Below are positions 5,106 through 11,514 of a DNA stretch of 11,611 nt, piece by piece. This DNA is from Anaerolineales bacterium. GTDB lineage: Bacteria > Chloroflexota > Anaerolineae > Epilineales > JAANWY01. The DNA lies in the NCBI GenBank assembly GCA_018263655.1, contig JAANWY010000052.1, positions 1 to 11,611 on the forward strand, given 5' to 3'. The notes under the pieces were generated by a model that had not been told where the DNA came from, ran no database searches, and worked only from the letters and a program-made list of their open reading frames with translations. Position 1 is the first letter of the stretch. Each line of letters starts with the position of its first letter. A program made the position numbers and the translations under genes.

Positions 5106-6188
5106 TCAGGTAACTTTCACCATGCGCTGCTCGAAGCGGCCGATACGGACCTTCACCCAGCCGCGCAGTGCTTCATCGACGGCTTCATCGCCTGTGTCCA
5201 CGCGCAGCACGCCCAGGCCGTTCAGCTTCTCCCGCGAGGCGACAACTGTCACTTCGCAGCGGCGGATGACGGCCGGCGACACCTGCTGGTTGCCACGCCC
5301 GAAGATGAAGCCTTGTCCGCCGATGGGCGACACGACGATCACGTTGCGCTTCCCCAGCTGCGCCAGAATCCGCTTTTCGTTGGCGTCTTTCGCCACGGCG
5401 TTGCCGTCACGCCAGATGTCCACACCGAGGGCTGAGCCGGTGAACCCCAGCGCTTGCTTGATCGCGCCGACGGTGCTTCCCGGACACAGGATGTAGGTCA
5501 CCCCCGACTCGATGTTGTCGCAGAAGCCGGCAGCGATACCCTCCACCCCGTCACCGCTCAACGTCTTGCTCGATTGCAGAGCTTCGTCGACGGGCACCTT
5601 CGCGACGCCTCGGAGTTCCGCGCGGACTTCGCCGGCGCGGTAGGCGGCTTCGTCCAGGTCATTGATCTCCCGCTGCTCGACGCGGTCGAAGTTGGCCGCA
5701 ATACGGCCGGCTTCCGACGGCCGCACAGCGAACACCGACGAGTAAGTTTTCACGCCGGCCGGCACGCCCAGGATCGGGGTCTGACTGTCCATCTCCTCCA
5801 GTGTCCCCACGACGTCGACGGCCGTACCATCGCCGCCGACGAATAGGATGAGGTCCACGCCGGCTTCGGTGAAGCGGCGCACGGCTTCGCGCGTGTCTTC
5901 GGCCGTGGACGCCGTCTGTGCCGGCTCCCCGACGATGTGCGGTTCGAAGCCGGCCTCGCGGGCCTCCCCCGCGCCCATCTGCCCCCCGAAGGCGAAGAGT
6001 TCGATCTTCGAGTCAGCGATGTGCCGGTGCAGGCTCTTCAGCGCCTCGACAGCTCTGTCCGGTGATCGGGGCTCTGCGCCGAGGGCGCGCGCCTCTGCAA
6101 CTTTGCCGTCGGTGCCTTTCAGCCCGACGCGCCCGCCCATGCCGGCGATGGGGTTCACCACCACGCCGATGCGTTTCTTGCGTGTCAT
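5106..6188 (-). CDS. ATP-NAD kinase family protein (AcoX type)
   Basis: The protein has 360 residues if started at ATG 6188; a longer frame from 6290 is rejected because it would overlap the upstream gene and add no conserved residues. The N-terminus RIGVVVNPIAGMGGRVGLKG (residues 6-25) is the signature of the AcoX/COG3199 branch of the NAD kinase superfamily. The nucleotide-binding GGDGTA is at 118-123, and GVPAGVKTYSSVFA at 141-154 matches the family's second conserved block. PIGGQGFIFGRGNQQVSP near residue 290 is typical of the C-terminal domain. The superfamily phosphorylates NAD or related substrates with ATP; the substrate of this branch is poorly defined, and AcoX was first linked to acetoin catabolism. 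The gene follows the PfpI-like gene by 53 bp on the same strand, probably in one operon. Its Shine-Dalgarno is weak, so translation may depend on the upstream gene. Confidence 0.88.
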   Translation of the reverse strand: MTRKKRIGVVVNPIAGMGGRVGLKGTDGKVAEARALGAEPRSPDRAVEALKSLHRHIADSKIELFAFGGQMGAGEAREAGFEPHIVGEPAQTASTAEDTREAVRRFTEAGVDLILFVGGDGTAVDVVGTLEEMDSQTPILGVPAGVKTYSSVFAVRPSEAGRIAANFDRVEQREINDLDEAAYRAGEVRAELRGVAKVPVDEALQSSKTLSGDGVEGIAAGFCDNIESGVTYILCPGSTVGAIKQALGFTGSALGVDIWRDGNAVAKDANEKRILAQLGKRNVIVVSPIGGQGFIFGRGNQQVSPAVIRRCEVTVVASREKLNGLGVLRVDTGDEAVDEALRGWVKVRIGRFEQRMVKVT

Positions 6189-6241
6189 GTACTCATGCCG
6201 TATCCGTTCAGGTAGCAAGGGTGGCTGACACGTTTCGTGTT

Positions 6242-6823
6242 CTACAGCTCGATCTTGGTCCCCAGTACGTCCAGGAACTTGGCGATCCACTCGGGGTGGG
6301 CCGGCCAGGCGGGTGCCGTGACCAGGTTGCCGTCCACGTGAGCCTGATCGACGGGGATGTCCACGTACTCACCGCCGGCACGCTTCACATCCGGTCCGAC
6401 GGCGGGGTAGGCGCTGCAGCCCTTGCCTTCGAGGACGCCGGCTGCGGCCAGCACTTGGGCGCCGTGGCAAATCGCTGCGACGGGCTTCTCCTCAGTGAAG
6501 AAGTGGCGCACGATGTCTAGCACGTCTTCGTTCAAGCGGATGTACTCGGGCGCACGACCGCCGGGGATGACCAGCGCATCGTAGTCTGTGGCCTTGACCT
6601 CGTCAAAGGTGACGTTCAAGGTAAAGTTGTGGCCGCGTTTCTCGCTGTATGTTTGGTCGCCCTCGAAGTCGTGCACGGCGGTGCGTACAGTGTCGCCGGC
6701 TTCCTTATCCGGACAGACAGCGTGGACGTTGTGGCCCACTGCCAGCAGTGCCTGGAAAGGCACCATTACCTCATAATCTTCGACGTAGTCACCGACGAGC
6801 ATTAAGATATCCTTTGCAGCCAT
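6242..6823 (-). CDS. DJ-1/PfpI family protein
   Basis: The 193 residues match the PfpI/YhbO size. The start ATG 6823 has AAGGAGG 5 nt upstream. The flavodoxin-like fold is recognisable: ILMLVGDYVEDYEVMVPFQAL near the N-terminus with Glu18 at the conserved acid position, DYDALVIPGGRAPEYIRL at 80-97, and the nucleophile elbow AAICHGAQ with Cys119-His120. Later come VTAPAWPAHPEWIAKFLDVL and a short tail. Family members have been described as cysteine peptidases, glyoxalase-like or glycation-repair (deglycase) enzymes and chaperones; the sequence does not decide among these. All catalytic residues are present. The gene heads a likely two-gene operon with the AcoX-type kinase protein. No clear promoter was seen upstream, where short tandem repeats lie. 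Confidence 0.92.
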   Translation of the reverse strand: MAAKDILMLVGDYVEDYEVMVPFQALLAVGHNVHAVCPDKEAGDTVRTAVHDFEGDQTYSEKRGHNFTLNVTFDEVKATDYDALVIPGGRAPEYIRLNEDVLDIVRHFFTEEKPVAAICHGAQVLAAAGVLEGKGCSAYPAVGPDVKRAGGEYVDIPVDQAHVDGNLVTAPAWPAHPEWIAKFLDVLGTKIEL

Positions 6824-6915
6824 AGCTACCTCCTTCTTTGCTGTTACGCGTTCTCGCGCCTCACGATCGCAAGGCTTCCAGTTGCTTGAACGCGTGCGAA
6901 GCTGTCACTATCAAT

Positions 6916-7023
6916 TAGTAACTGCTCAGGTAGTAACTGCTCAGGCTACTGCCCGGCTACTGCCCGGCTACCGCCCTCATAGTTGAGGCCTATTCTTGTG
7001 TAGGCACGAAGTGCCTGAGTAGT
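6916..7023. repeat. Short tandem duplications and inverted repeat in the PfpI-giant gene gap
   Basis: The 445-bp divergent gap 6824-7268 holds two copies of TAGTAACTGCTCAGG (6916-6945). Next come two copies of CTACTGCCCGG and a partial third (6946-6976). A hairpin AGGCAC-GAA-GTGCCT (7002-7016) follows, and its right side runs into CTGAGTAGT (7015-7023). The ACTGCTCAG and CTGAGTAGT ends are in inverse orientation, so the whole may be one degenerate palindromic element. After it, 7024-7100 is AT-rich with the palindrome TATAGCTATA. No coding frame was found. Confidence 0.6.
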
Positions 7024-7202
7024 CACATTAATTATAGCTATACTCGCTGAGAGTTCAATTCAAGGAGTCCGAGGTTTTAAATTCTGGAATCCCCATAAAA
7101 CTTAGCCGTTCACTGATTCGATTGCAAACGTGCTCCACACGGAAGTGACGAAGAGCGTATCTGATTTTACACTTTTTTCACACCGGGGTTACGCACGCCT
7201 AA

Positions 7203-7254
7203 CCTTGCTGGGGTATCATAGGCGGAGAGAGACATCATTCGCCTGCCAGCAAGG
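7203..7254 (+). promoter_or_regulatory. Inverted repeat overlapping the Shine-Dalgarno of the giant gene
   Basis: CCTTGCTGG (7203-7211) is perfectly complementary to CCAGCAAGG (7246-7254), and inside it AGGCG (7220-7224) pairs with CGCCT (7240-7244). The right arm includes most of the AAGGAG (7251-7256) upstream of ATG 7269, so the fold would hide part of a ribosome site. A -10-like TATCAT (7214-7219) with only a weak -35 lies within it. If that is the promoter, the left arm is not transcribed and the repeat would instead be a protein site. Confidence 0.35.
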
Positions 7255-7268
7255 AGACAGGAATCCTC

Positions 7269-10200
7269 ATGCGTACCCGTATCGTGCTATCCATCGGATT
7301 GGCCGGCCTTATGATCTTCGCCGTGTGCACGGCGCTTGCCGGCCACGCTTCGCCCACCACAGGCTACACACTGACTACAATCGACGGCCTGGCCCTCTCG
7401 TTGTCCGCTGATGGCCAAATCACCAGTCTGCAAGTTGATGGCGAGGAGTTGGCATTCGCGCCCGCGCCGGCCTTGCTTCTGCGTGACCTCAGCGGCGCCG
7501 GGAGCGTCATCACCCCCAACCTGCTGGTTAACCCCGGCTTCGAGGACGGACTGGCCGGCTGGACGGAGGTGCTGTCGAATGGCCCCATCATGGCCGCAGT
7601 TGTCGAACAGATCTCCCGCCACGGCGATATGTCCCAGGTGCTCGAGTTCAACCTGGAAGGACAGCCCGGGCGCAGCAATTCTCATTATGGCTCAAATTTG
7701 CTCAGTGATGGGCGAAGGTCTCCTGACCGAGCCCTCTCCGCCTCGGTCAGGAGACCTTCGGCGAACGATGAACGGCGCCTGGAAGGACAGCCCGGTCGTC
7801 GGGGTACCATCGCCTTCGCCAGCGATCCGGTCTCGGTCGAACCCGGAAGGCGCTACCGCCTCAGCGCGTGGGCCAAGAGCAAGCAGGGCTACGTATCGCG
7901 GCTCGCCGGCAACGCCCCCGCGATGCAGATGTGGCGCTATCGCGAAATAACACAGCACCAAAACGGCATCTACGTGCAGTGGTTGGACGCCGACCAGCAG
8001 CCGTTGGGTGACCCCGTGACCGCCGCGCCGCTGGTAAATGCCGCCCAGACCTGGCGGCTGCTGCGGGGCGAGGTAAAGGTCCCGGAAGGAGCCGCAAACG
8101 CCCAGATCGCCGTCGCGGCCTCGCTGCAGGACGAAGAAACCCTCTGGTTCGACGACGTCCAGTTTGTCGAGAGCCCCGAAGAGGACGATCCCCTGGGCGG
8201 AGAGGTCTCCTGGGTGGGGGAAAACCGCATCTCCCAGACGGTCACCGCCCACGACCTGCAGATTTCGGTGGACTACGTGGTCCACGACGACTTCATCGCC
8301 ATCACCGGAACCGTGCAGAACCTGCGGGATGATGAAGACCGCGCCCTCGACCTCACCGTCTCTTTGCCCGTCGAGGCCGCCGGCTGGCGCTTCTGGGACG
8401 ATGTCCATCACTCGCAGACGATCACGACCGGCGTCTACCACAACGCGATCAGCGCTGTCAGCGACGGCTGGCTGCCGATGTCGCTCTACCCCTATGCCGG
8501 CATCAGCGGAGCAGTGGAGCAAGGGAGCAGAGGTGCAGGGGGGCGAGGGAGAGAGGGAGAAGGGGAGAGGGGGAGACAAGGAGAAAAGGAGACAAGAAGA
8601 GAAGGCGAGGAGGGGAGGGGAAGGTCGGACAATCCACAATCTGCAATCCGCAATCCACAATCGGTGGGCCTCGCCATCGCCCAGAACCCTCTGACGCCAC
8701 AAATCGTCTGGCTGCGCTACGACGCTCGCGCCGACGCCTTGCAGGCCACCTTCCACCTGGGCATCTCGCCCCAGGCCACGGAGCTCCAGAACCGGGCGAC
8801 CTTCGACCTGCGGCTGTTCCGCTTCGATCCAACGTGGGGCTTCCGCGACGTCATCGCCCGCTACGGCGACTTCTTCCCCCAGGTGCAGCGCACCGACTTT
8901 CCTTTCGGCGATTACTCAGACAGCGCGCATGGAACAATCTTCCGCGATGACCCCGAGCAGATGGAGATGCTCCGGGAACTGCAACAGCAAGGGGTGTTCC
9001 TGACCGAGTACGCCATGACGGAGCTCTGGTTCCCTGCGATTACCACCACCATCCATTCCGCGCGCCCCACCCTGCCCGAGATTATGGACGTGGTGGATGC
9101 CTTCGCCCTGCCCCTGTCCGAGCTCTGGGAGGAAGTACCCGCGCTGTCAGAATCTGCGGAATGGGACGAAAAAGCCAAGGGCGAGTTGGCCAAGGCCATC
9201 TACCACAGCGCCGCCGTGGCCGACAACGGCGAGTGGAAGCTGAAGACAGTGGCGAAGAAGGCGTATCCGGTGGAGCACTGGTACGCCATCTGGGGCGACA
9301 ACGTAGATCCGGACCTGGCCCAGGGGTTGGGGCGCTGGATGCTCCTTCGGCGCATAGATCCCGTGTTCGACCTGACCGAGGCCTACGACGTGCGGCTCGA
9401 CGGGGTGATACTGGACAACTTCTTGGCCTTCCCGGTGATCGACCGGCGGCCGGAGGCCATCGCCAACGCTGATTACGGCCTCACCTACAGTCCTGTGAGC
9501 TACAAGCCAGGGGTGCACAACGGCTTCGCCATGTTCGAGTTTCTGGAAGCACTGCGGGATCGCCTGGCCCAGAGGGGTGAGCCGCGCGCCATCACTGTCA
9601 ACTGCTGGAGCATTGGCCACGCCAACTACCTCGCCAGGTTCATCGACTACTTCGGCGGAGAAGGACAGTTCTACACCGGAAGAGCCGAAGGGAACAACTG
9701 GAATCCAGATATATTGGACTATCGGCGGGCGCTGGCCAACCGCAAGCTTCTCGGCCATGGGAACTTTACTAGCGATGTATCCATGGAGACGGCTCTGGAG
9801 TTCGTCGAGTTGGCAAAGTTCTACGGCGTCTATATTAGTGTCAAGAAAAATGAGGGAAGTTGGGATCCGGAGGCCCTGGATATCGTGAACGCCACCGCCG
9901 CGTTTGTGCGGCCGTACGCCCTGGCCGGCTGGGAGCCCCTCACCTACGCCCGCGCGGACAGTGGGGAGGTGTGGGTGGAGCGGTTCGGAGAACCGACCAA
10001 CGACGGTCTGTACTTCACAGTGCACAACACCACCGACCTCACCCGCACGACTGCCATCACCATCAAGACCGTACCGCTGGGCCTGACCGCCCCTGTCTCG
10101 GCAACCATCACCGACCTGGAGACCGACCAGGCCGTGCCCTTCAGCCTGGTGGCGGGAGACATCGTCGTCGAGCTGACCCTGGGGCCACGGGCGACGCGGG

Positions 10201-10895
10201 TGCTGCAAGTGGAGGGTGGAGTGGCCCCGCCGGCCTCCCGGTGCGTGGGGGACGCCAACGCAAACGGTATCGGGGACGTCGTGGACATCATGACCACGGC
10301 CTCGGAGCTGCCCTGCCACGTCTACCTGCCGCTGGTGGCCGCCCAGTGGCGGCAGCCCTGGCCCACGGCTACGCCGACCGCCACACCGACTGCAATATCC
10401 GAGGCTTTCCAGTTGCAGCACCTGCGCACCGCCACTCTCACCACCGACCCAGTTGCAATTCTACCTGGCCCCACTGGTGGCTCCCCGCTACCGGGTCGTC
10501 GTGGAGCGTCGCACGTACCTGACGCTGCTGGAACCCAGCGAGTTGGTGGGTATGCCGGACGTCGCACCCAGGGTGAACTCCGAGCCCAGGTTGGTGGCAT
10601 TCACTGTGAAGGGGGCGCATTTACGAGTTGGGGGAAGACCAGACCTCGGAGGTCTACACATCCGCAGCTAGAGGTTTGCCCTCACGGGAGATTCCTACTG
10701 CGCGTTGACAGATCTCATCATGCCAGGGGGACCGCCACCACGTCCACCAGGCGGTTCTCCTCAGGGGGCGTCTCTCCCTGGGCGTGGCGGGTCAGGAGGT
10801 GGAGGCGCAGGGCGGCGGCCAGGTGCTCCTTGGCCTTTTGGGGCGTCTTGCCTCGTCCCACGACCTCGGGCACTGTGGGCGCGTACGCCTGGTAG
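7269..10895 (+). CDS. Giant secreted glycoside-hydrolase-like protein with dockerin-like tail; C-terminus probably chimeric
   Basis: The open frame has 1208 codons from ATG 7269 (AAGGAG at 7251-7256, second AGGA at 7260-7263). Residues 1-27 are a signal peptide. A carbohydrate-binding-like module (CBM4/9 type, NLLVNPGFEDGLAGW to TLWFDDVQFVE) spans 84-301 and is interrupted by an insert. A beta-sandwich reminiscent of the mutarotase-like N-domains of some glycosidases spans about 310-510, also interrupted. Residues 520-880 suggest a TIM barrel with DGVILDNFLAFP at 711-722 and YGVYISVKKNEG at 852-863. A beta domain follows to 982. Then come a dockerin-like CVGDANANGIGDVVDIM (992-1008), VYLPLV (1018-1023) and a TPTATPT linker to 1042. 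Beyond about residue 1045 the frame becomes Arg/Gly-rich, overlaps a DUF4058-like remnant and finally an opposite-strand gene. That tail is probably not native. The family and catalytic acids are not identified; a polysaccharide-degrading role is inferred. Confidence 0.75.
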   Translation: MRTRIVLSIGLAGLMIFAVCTALAGHASPTTGYTLTTIDGLALSLSADGQITSLQVDGEELAFAPAPALLLRDLSGAGSVITPNLLVNPGFEDGLAGWTEVLSNGPIMAAVVEQISRHGDMSQVLEFNLEGQPGRSNSHYGSNLLSDGRRSPDRALSASVRRPSANDERRLEGQPGRRGTIAFASDPVSVEPGRRYRLSAWAKSKQGYVSRLAGNAPAMQMWRYREITQHQNGIYVQWLDADQQPLGDPVTAAPLVNAAQTWRLLRGEVKVPEGAANAQIAVAASLQDEETLWFDDVQFVESPEEDDPLGGEVSWVGENRISQTVTAHDLQISVDYVVHDDFIAITGTVQNLRDDEDRALDLTVSLPVEAAGWRFWDDVHHSQTITTGVYHNAISAVSDGWLPMSLYPYAGISGAVEQGSRGAGGRGREGEGERGRQGEKETRREGEEGRGRSDNPQSAIRNPQSVGLAIAQNPLTPQIVWLRYDARADALQATFHLGISPQATELQNRATFDLRLFRFDPTWGFRDVIARYGDFFPQVQRTDFPFGDYSDSAHGTIFRDDPEQMEMLRELQQQGVFLTEYAMTELWFPAITTTIHSARPTLPEIMDVVDAFALPLSELWEEVPALSESAEWDEKAKGELAKAIYHSAAVADNGEWKLKTVAKKAYPVEHWYAIWGDNVDPDLAQGLGRWMLLRRIDPVFDLTEAYDVRLDGVILDNFLAFPVIDRRPEAIANADYGLTYSPVSYKPGVHNGFAMFEFLEALRDRLAQRGEPRAITVNCWSIGHANYLARFIDYFGGEGQFYTGRAEGNNWNPDILDYRRALANRKLLGHGNFTSDVSMETALEFVELAKFYGVYISVKKNEGSWDPEALDIVNATAAFVRPYALAGWEPLTYARADSGEVWVERFGEPTNDGLYFTVHNTTDLTRTTAITIKTVPLGLTAPVSATITDLETDQAVPFSLVAGDIVVELTLGPRATRVLQVEGGVAPPASRCVGDANANGIGDVVDIMTTASELPCHVYLPLVAAQWRQPWPTATPTATPTAISEAFQLQHLRTATLTTDPVAILPGPTGGSPLPGRRGASHVPDAAGTQRVGGYAGRRTQGELRAQVGGIHCEGGAFTSWGKTRPRRSTHPQLEVCPHGRFLLRVDRSHHARGTATTSTRRFSSGGVSPWAWRVRRWRRRAAARCSLAFWGVLPRPTTSGTVGAYAW
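7652..7795. repeat. In-frame palindromic insertion flanked by 18-bp direct repeats
   Basis: CCTGGAAGGACAGCCCGG occurs at 7652-7669 and again at 7778-7795, exactly 126 bp (42 codons) apart. The intervening 108 bp hold a perfect 19-bp inverted repeat, CGAAGGTCTCCTGACCGAG and its complement, around a 10-bp centre (about 7712-7760). The protein thus has LEGQPGR at 129-135 and again at 171-177. Removing one copy plus the insert restores a smooth FNLEGQPGRRGTIAFASDP carbohydrate-binding strand pair. This is the structure expected of a repeat element inserted with target-site duplication while keeping the frame. Confidence 0.8.
8511..8663. repeat. In-frame low-complexity insertion: polypurine tract plus 7-bp tandem repeat
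   Basis: Bases about 8511-8628 on the plus strand are almost all G and A. They are followed by five copies of RCAATCY-type heptamers (8629-8663). They encode residues 415-465, a charged Gly/Arg/Glu stretch and then NPQSAIRNPQS. The flanks YPYAGISG and VGLAIAQNP read as neighbouring strands of a beta domain, so this looks like a second insertion tolerated in a surface loop. No flanking duplication was found. Confidence 0.65.
10405..10671 (+). pseudogene. DUF4058-like gene remnant, frame-disrupted
   Basis: The frame read from 10453 gives QFYLAPLVAPRYRVVVERRT followed by YLTLLEPSELVGMPDVA (to 10566). This resembles the conserved N-terminal half of DUF4058 proteins (a PRYxVxVExRxY block, then GxPD). 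The first bases of the match (LQHLRTATLTT) lie in a different frame, that of the giant gene, implying an indel near 10445. The typical DUF4058 start (PFPGMDPYLE) is absent upstream, and similarity fades after PDVA, so this would be a fragment of about 50 codons of a roughly 250-residue family. The family assignment is from memory of its motif pattern. Confidence 0.4.
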
Positions 10896-11107
10896 CGACC
10901 TTCAACGGGCTCGATGATGACGTGGTACGCCCGCACCAGTTGCCGGCGCTCCTGGCGCATGCGTTTCAGCTCGGCCCGTAGTGTCTGCGTATCCGGAACC
11001 TGTGGTGCCGCAGGTTCGGACAGGTTCAAAAGACGCTTTGACTCGCGCAGTTGTTCGATCATGGCAAAGAAGTGTTCATCATCCTTGACAAAGACTTGTT
11101 CAGTCAT
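10718..11107 (-). CDS. HicB-like antitoxin family protein with N-terminal charged helix
   Basis: The protein has 129 residues. ATG 11107 has AGGAGG 10 nt upstream. Residues about 61-129 match the HicB/UPF0150 partial RNase H-like fold: YHVIIEPVEGRYQAYAPTVP, then EVVGRGKTPQKAKEHLAAAL and a ring of acidic and proline residues before VDVVAV. The N-terminal 60 residues are an unusual addition, rich in Arg, Glu and Leu, predicted to form helices (FFAMIEQLRESKRLL; LRAELKRMRQERRQLVRAY). HicB proteins neutralise the HicA mRNA interferase and repress their operon, but no HicA is visible on either side. The gene overlaps the doubtful tail of the giant frame by 178 bp on the opposite strand. An upstream partial frame ends in an ATGA overlap with its start. 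The role as an antitoxin is inferred. Confidence 0.75.
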   Translation of the reverse strand: MTEQVFVKDDEHFFAMIEQLRESKRLLNLSEPAAPQVPDTQTLRAELKRMRQERRQLVRAYHVIIEPVEGRYQAYAPTVPEVVGRGKTPQKAKEHLAAALRLHLLTRHAQGETPPEENRLVDVVAVPLA

Positions 11108-11160
11108 GGTCGGTAGACCTCCTCGATCTCGTCGAAAGCCACACCGGAGGTCCGGTCAAC
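11104..11160 (-). pseudogene. C-terminal remnant of a gene upstream of the HicB-like gene
   Basis: The minus frame reads VDRTSGVAFDEIEEVYRP and stops at the TGA of an ATGA that also contains the start codon of the HicB-like gene. Such coupling is typical of paired genes in one operon. Reading upstream, a stop appears at 11161-11163, where the sequence changes to ATCAGCCA-type simple repeats. The remainder of the partner is therefore missing, probably cut at this junction. The fragment is too short to name. Confidence 0.4.
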
Positions 11161-11189
11161 CTATCAGCCACCCAACCATCCAATCAGCC

Positions 11190-11380
11190 AGCGCCGCCCT
11201 CCGAATGCGTGGGGGACGCCAACACCAACGGCATCGGCGATGTGGTAGACATCATGACCACGGACTCGGAGCTGCCCTGCCACGTCTTACCTGCCGCTGG
11301 TGGCCGCCCGGTGGCGCCGGCCCTGGCCCTCTCCGACGCCGCCACCGGCCGTCACGCCCACCTCCACCGGTTCCCACTAG
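11190..11380 (+). pseudogene. Second copy of the dockerin-like/VYLPLV C-terminal module, frameshifted
   Basis: Bases 11206-11329 match 10242-10364 at roughly 90% identity, with about a dozen substitutions and one extra T near 11287. The copy reads CVGDANTNGIGDVVDIM then TTDSELPCHV. If the extra T is removed it continues YLPLVAARWRRPWPSPTPPP and VTPTSTGSH to a TAG at 11378-11380, a convincing native C-terminus. Many differences are synonymous, suggesting that both copies were under coding constraint. No catalytic part precedes it, so it is the orphan tail of a related secreted protein. Read without correction, the frame from 11209 runs out of register. Confidence 0.65.
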
Positions 11381-11514
11381 GTCAACTCGAACTGAGGAGC
11401 TGGATACCAGGTCAGCAACACGGGTAGGGCCAGGGCGGATATGAAATCTAGTCACCGCTTTCTCACTCCCTGAGTTCCTTCTGCGTAACCGTTCAGGAGG
11501 TATCAGGACTAGCA

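Noticed and set aside
6189..6290. N-terminal extension of the AcoX-type protein to 6290
   Set aside because: It overlaps the PfpI-like gene, and the family begins just before RIGVVVNPIAG, matching ATG 6188.
9147..10421. 424-residue minus-strand frame
   Set aside because: It is antisense to the giant gene, with no recognisable motifs and the look of a GC-rich shadow frame. The same applies to 7692-8756, 2659-3432 and 3816-4400 on the minus strand.
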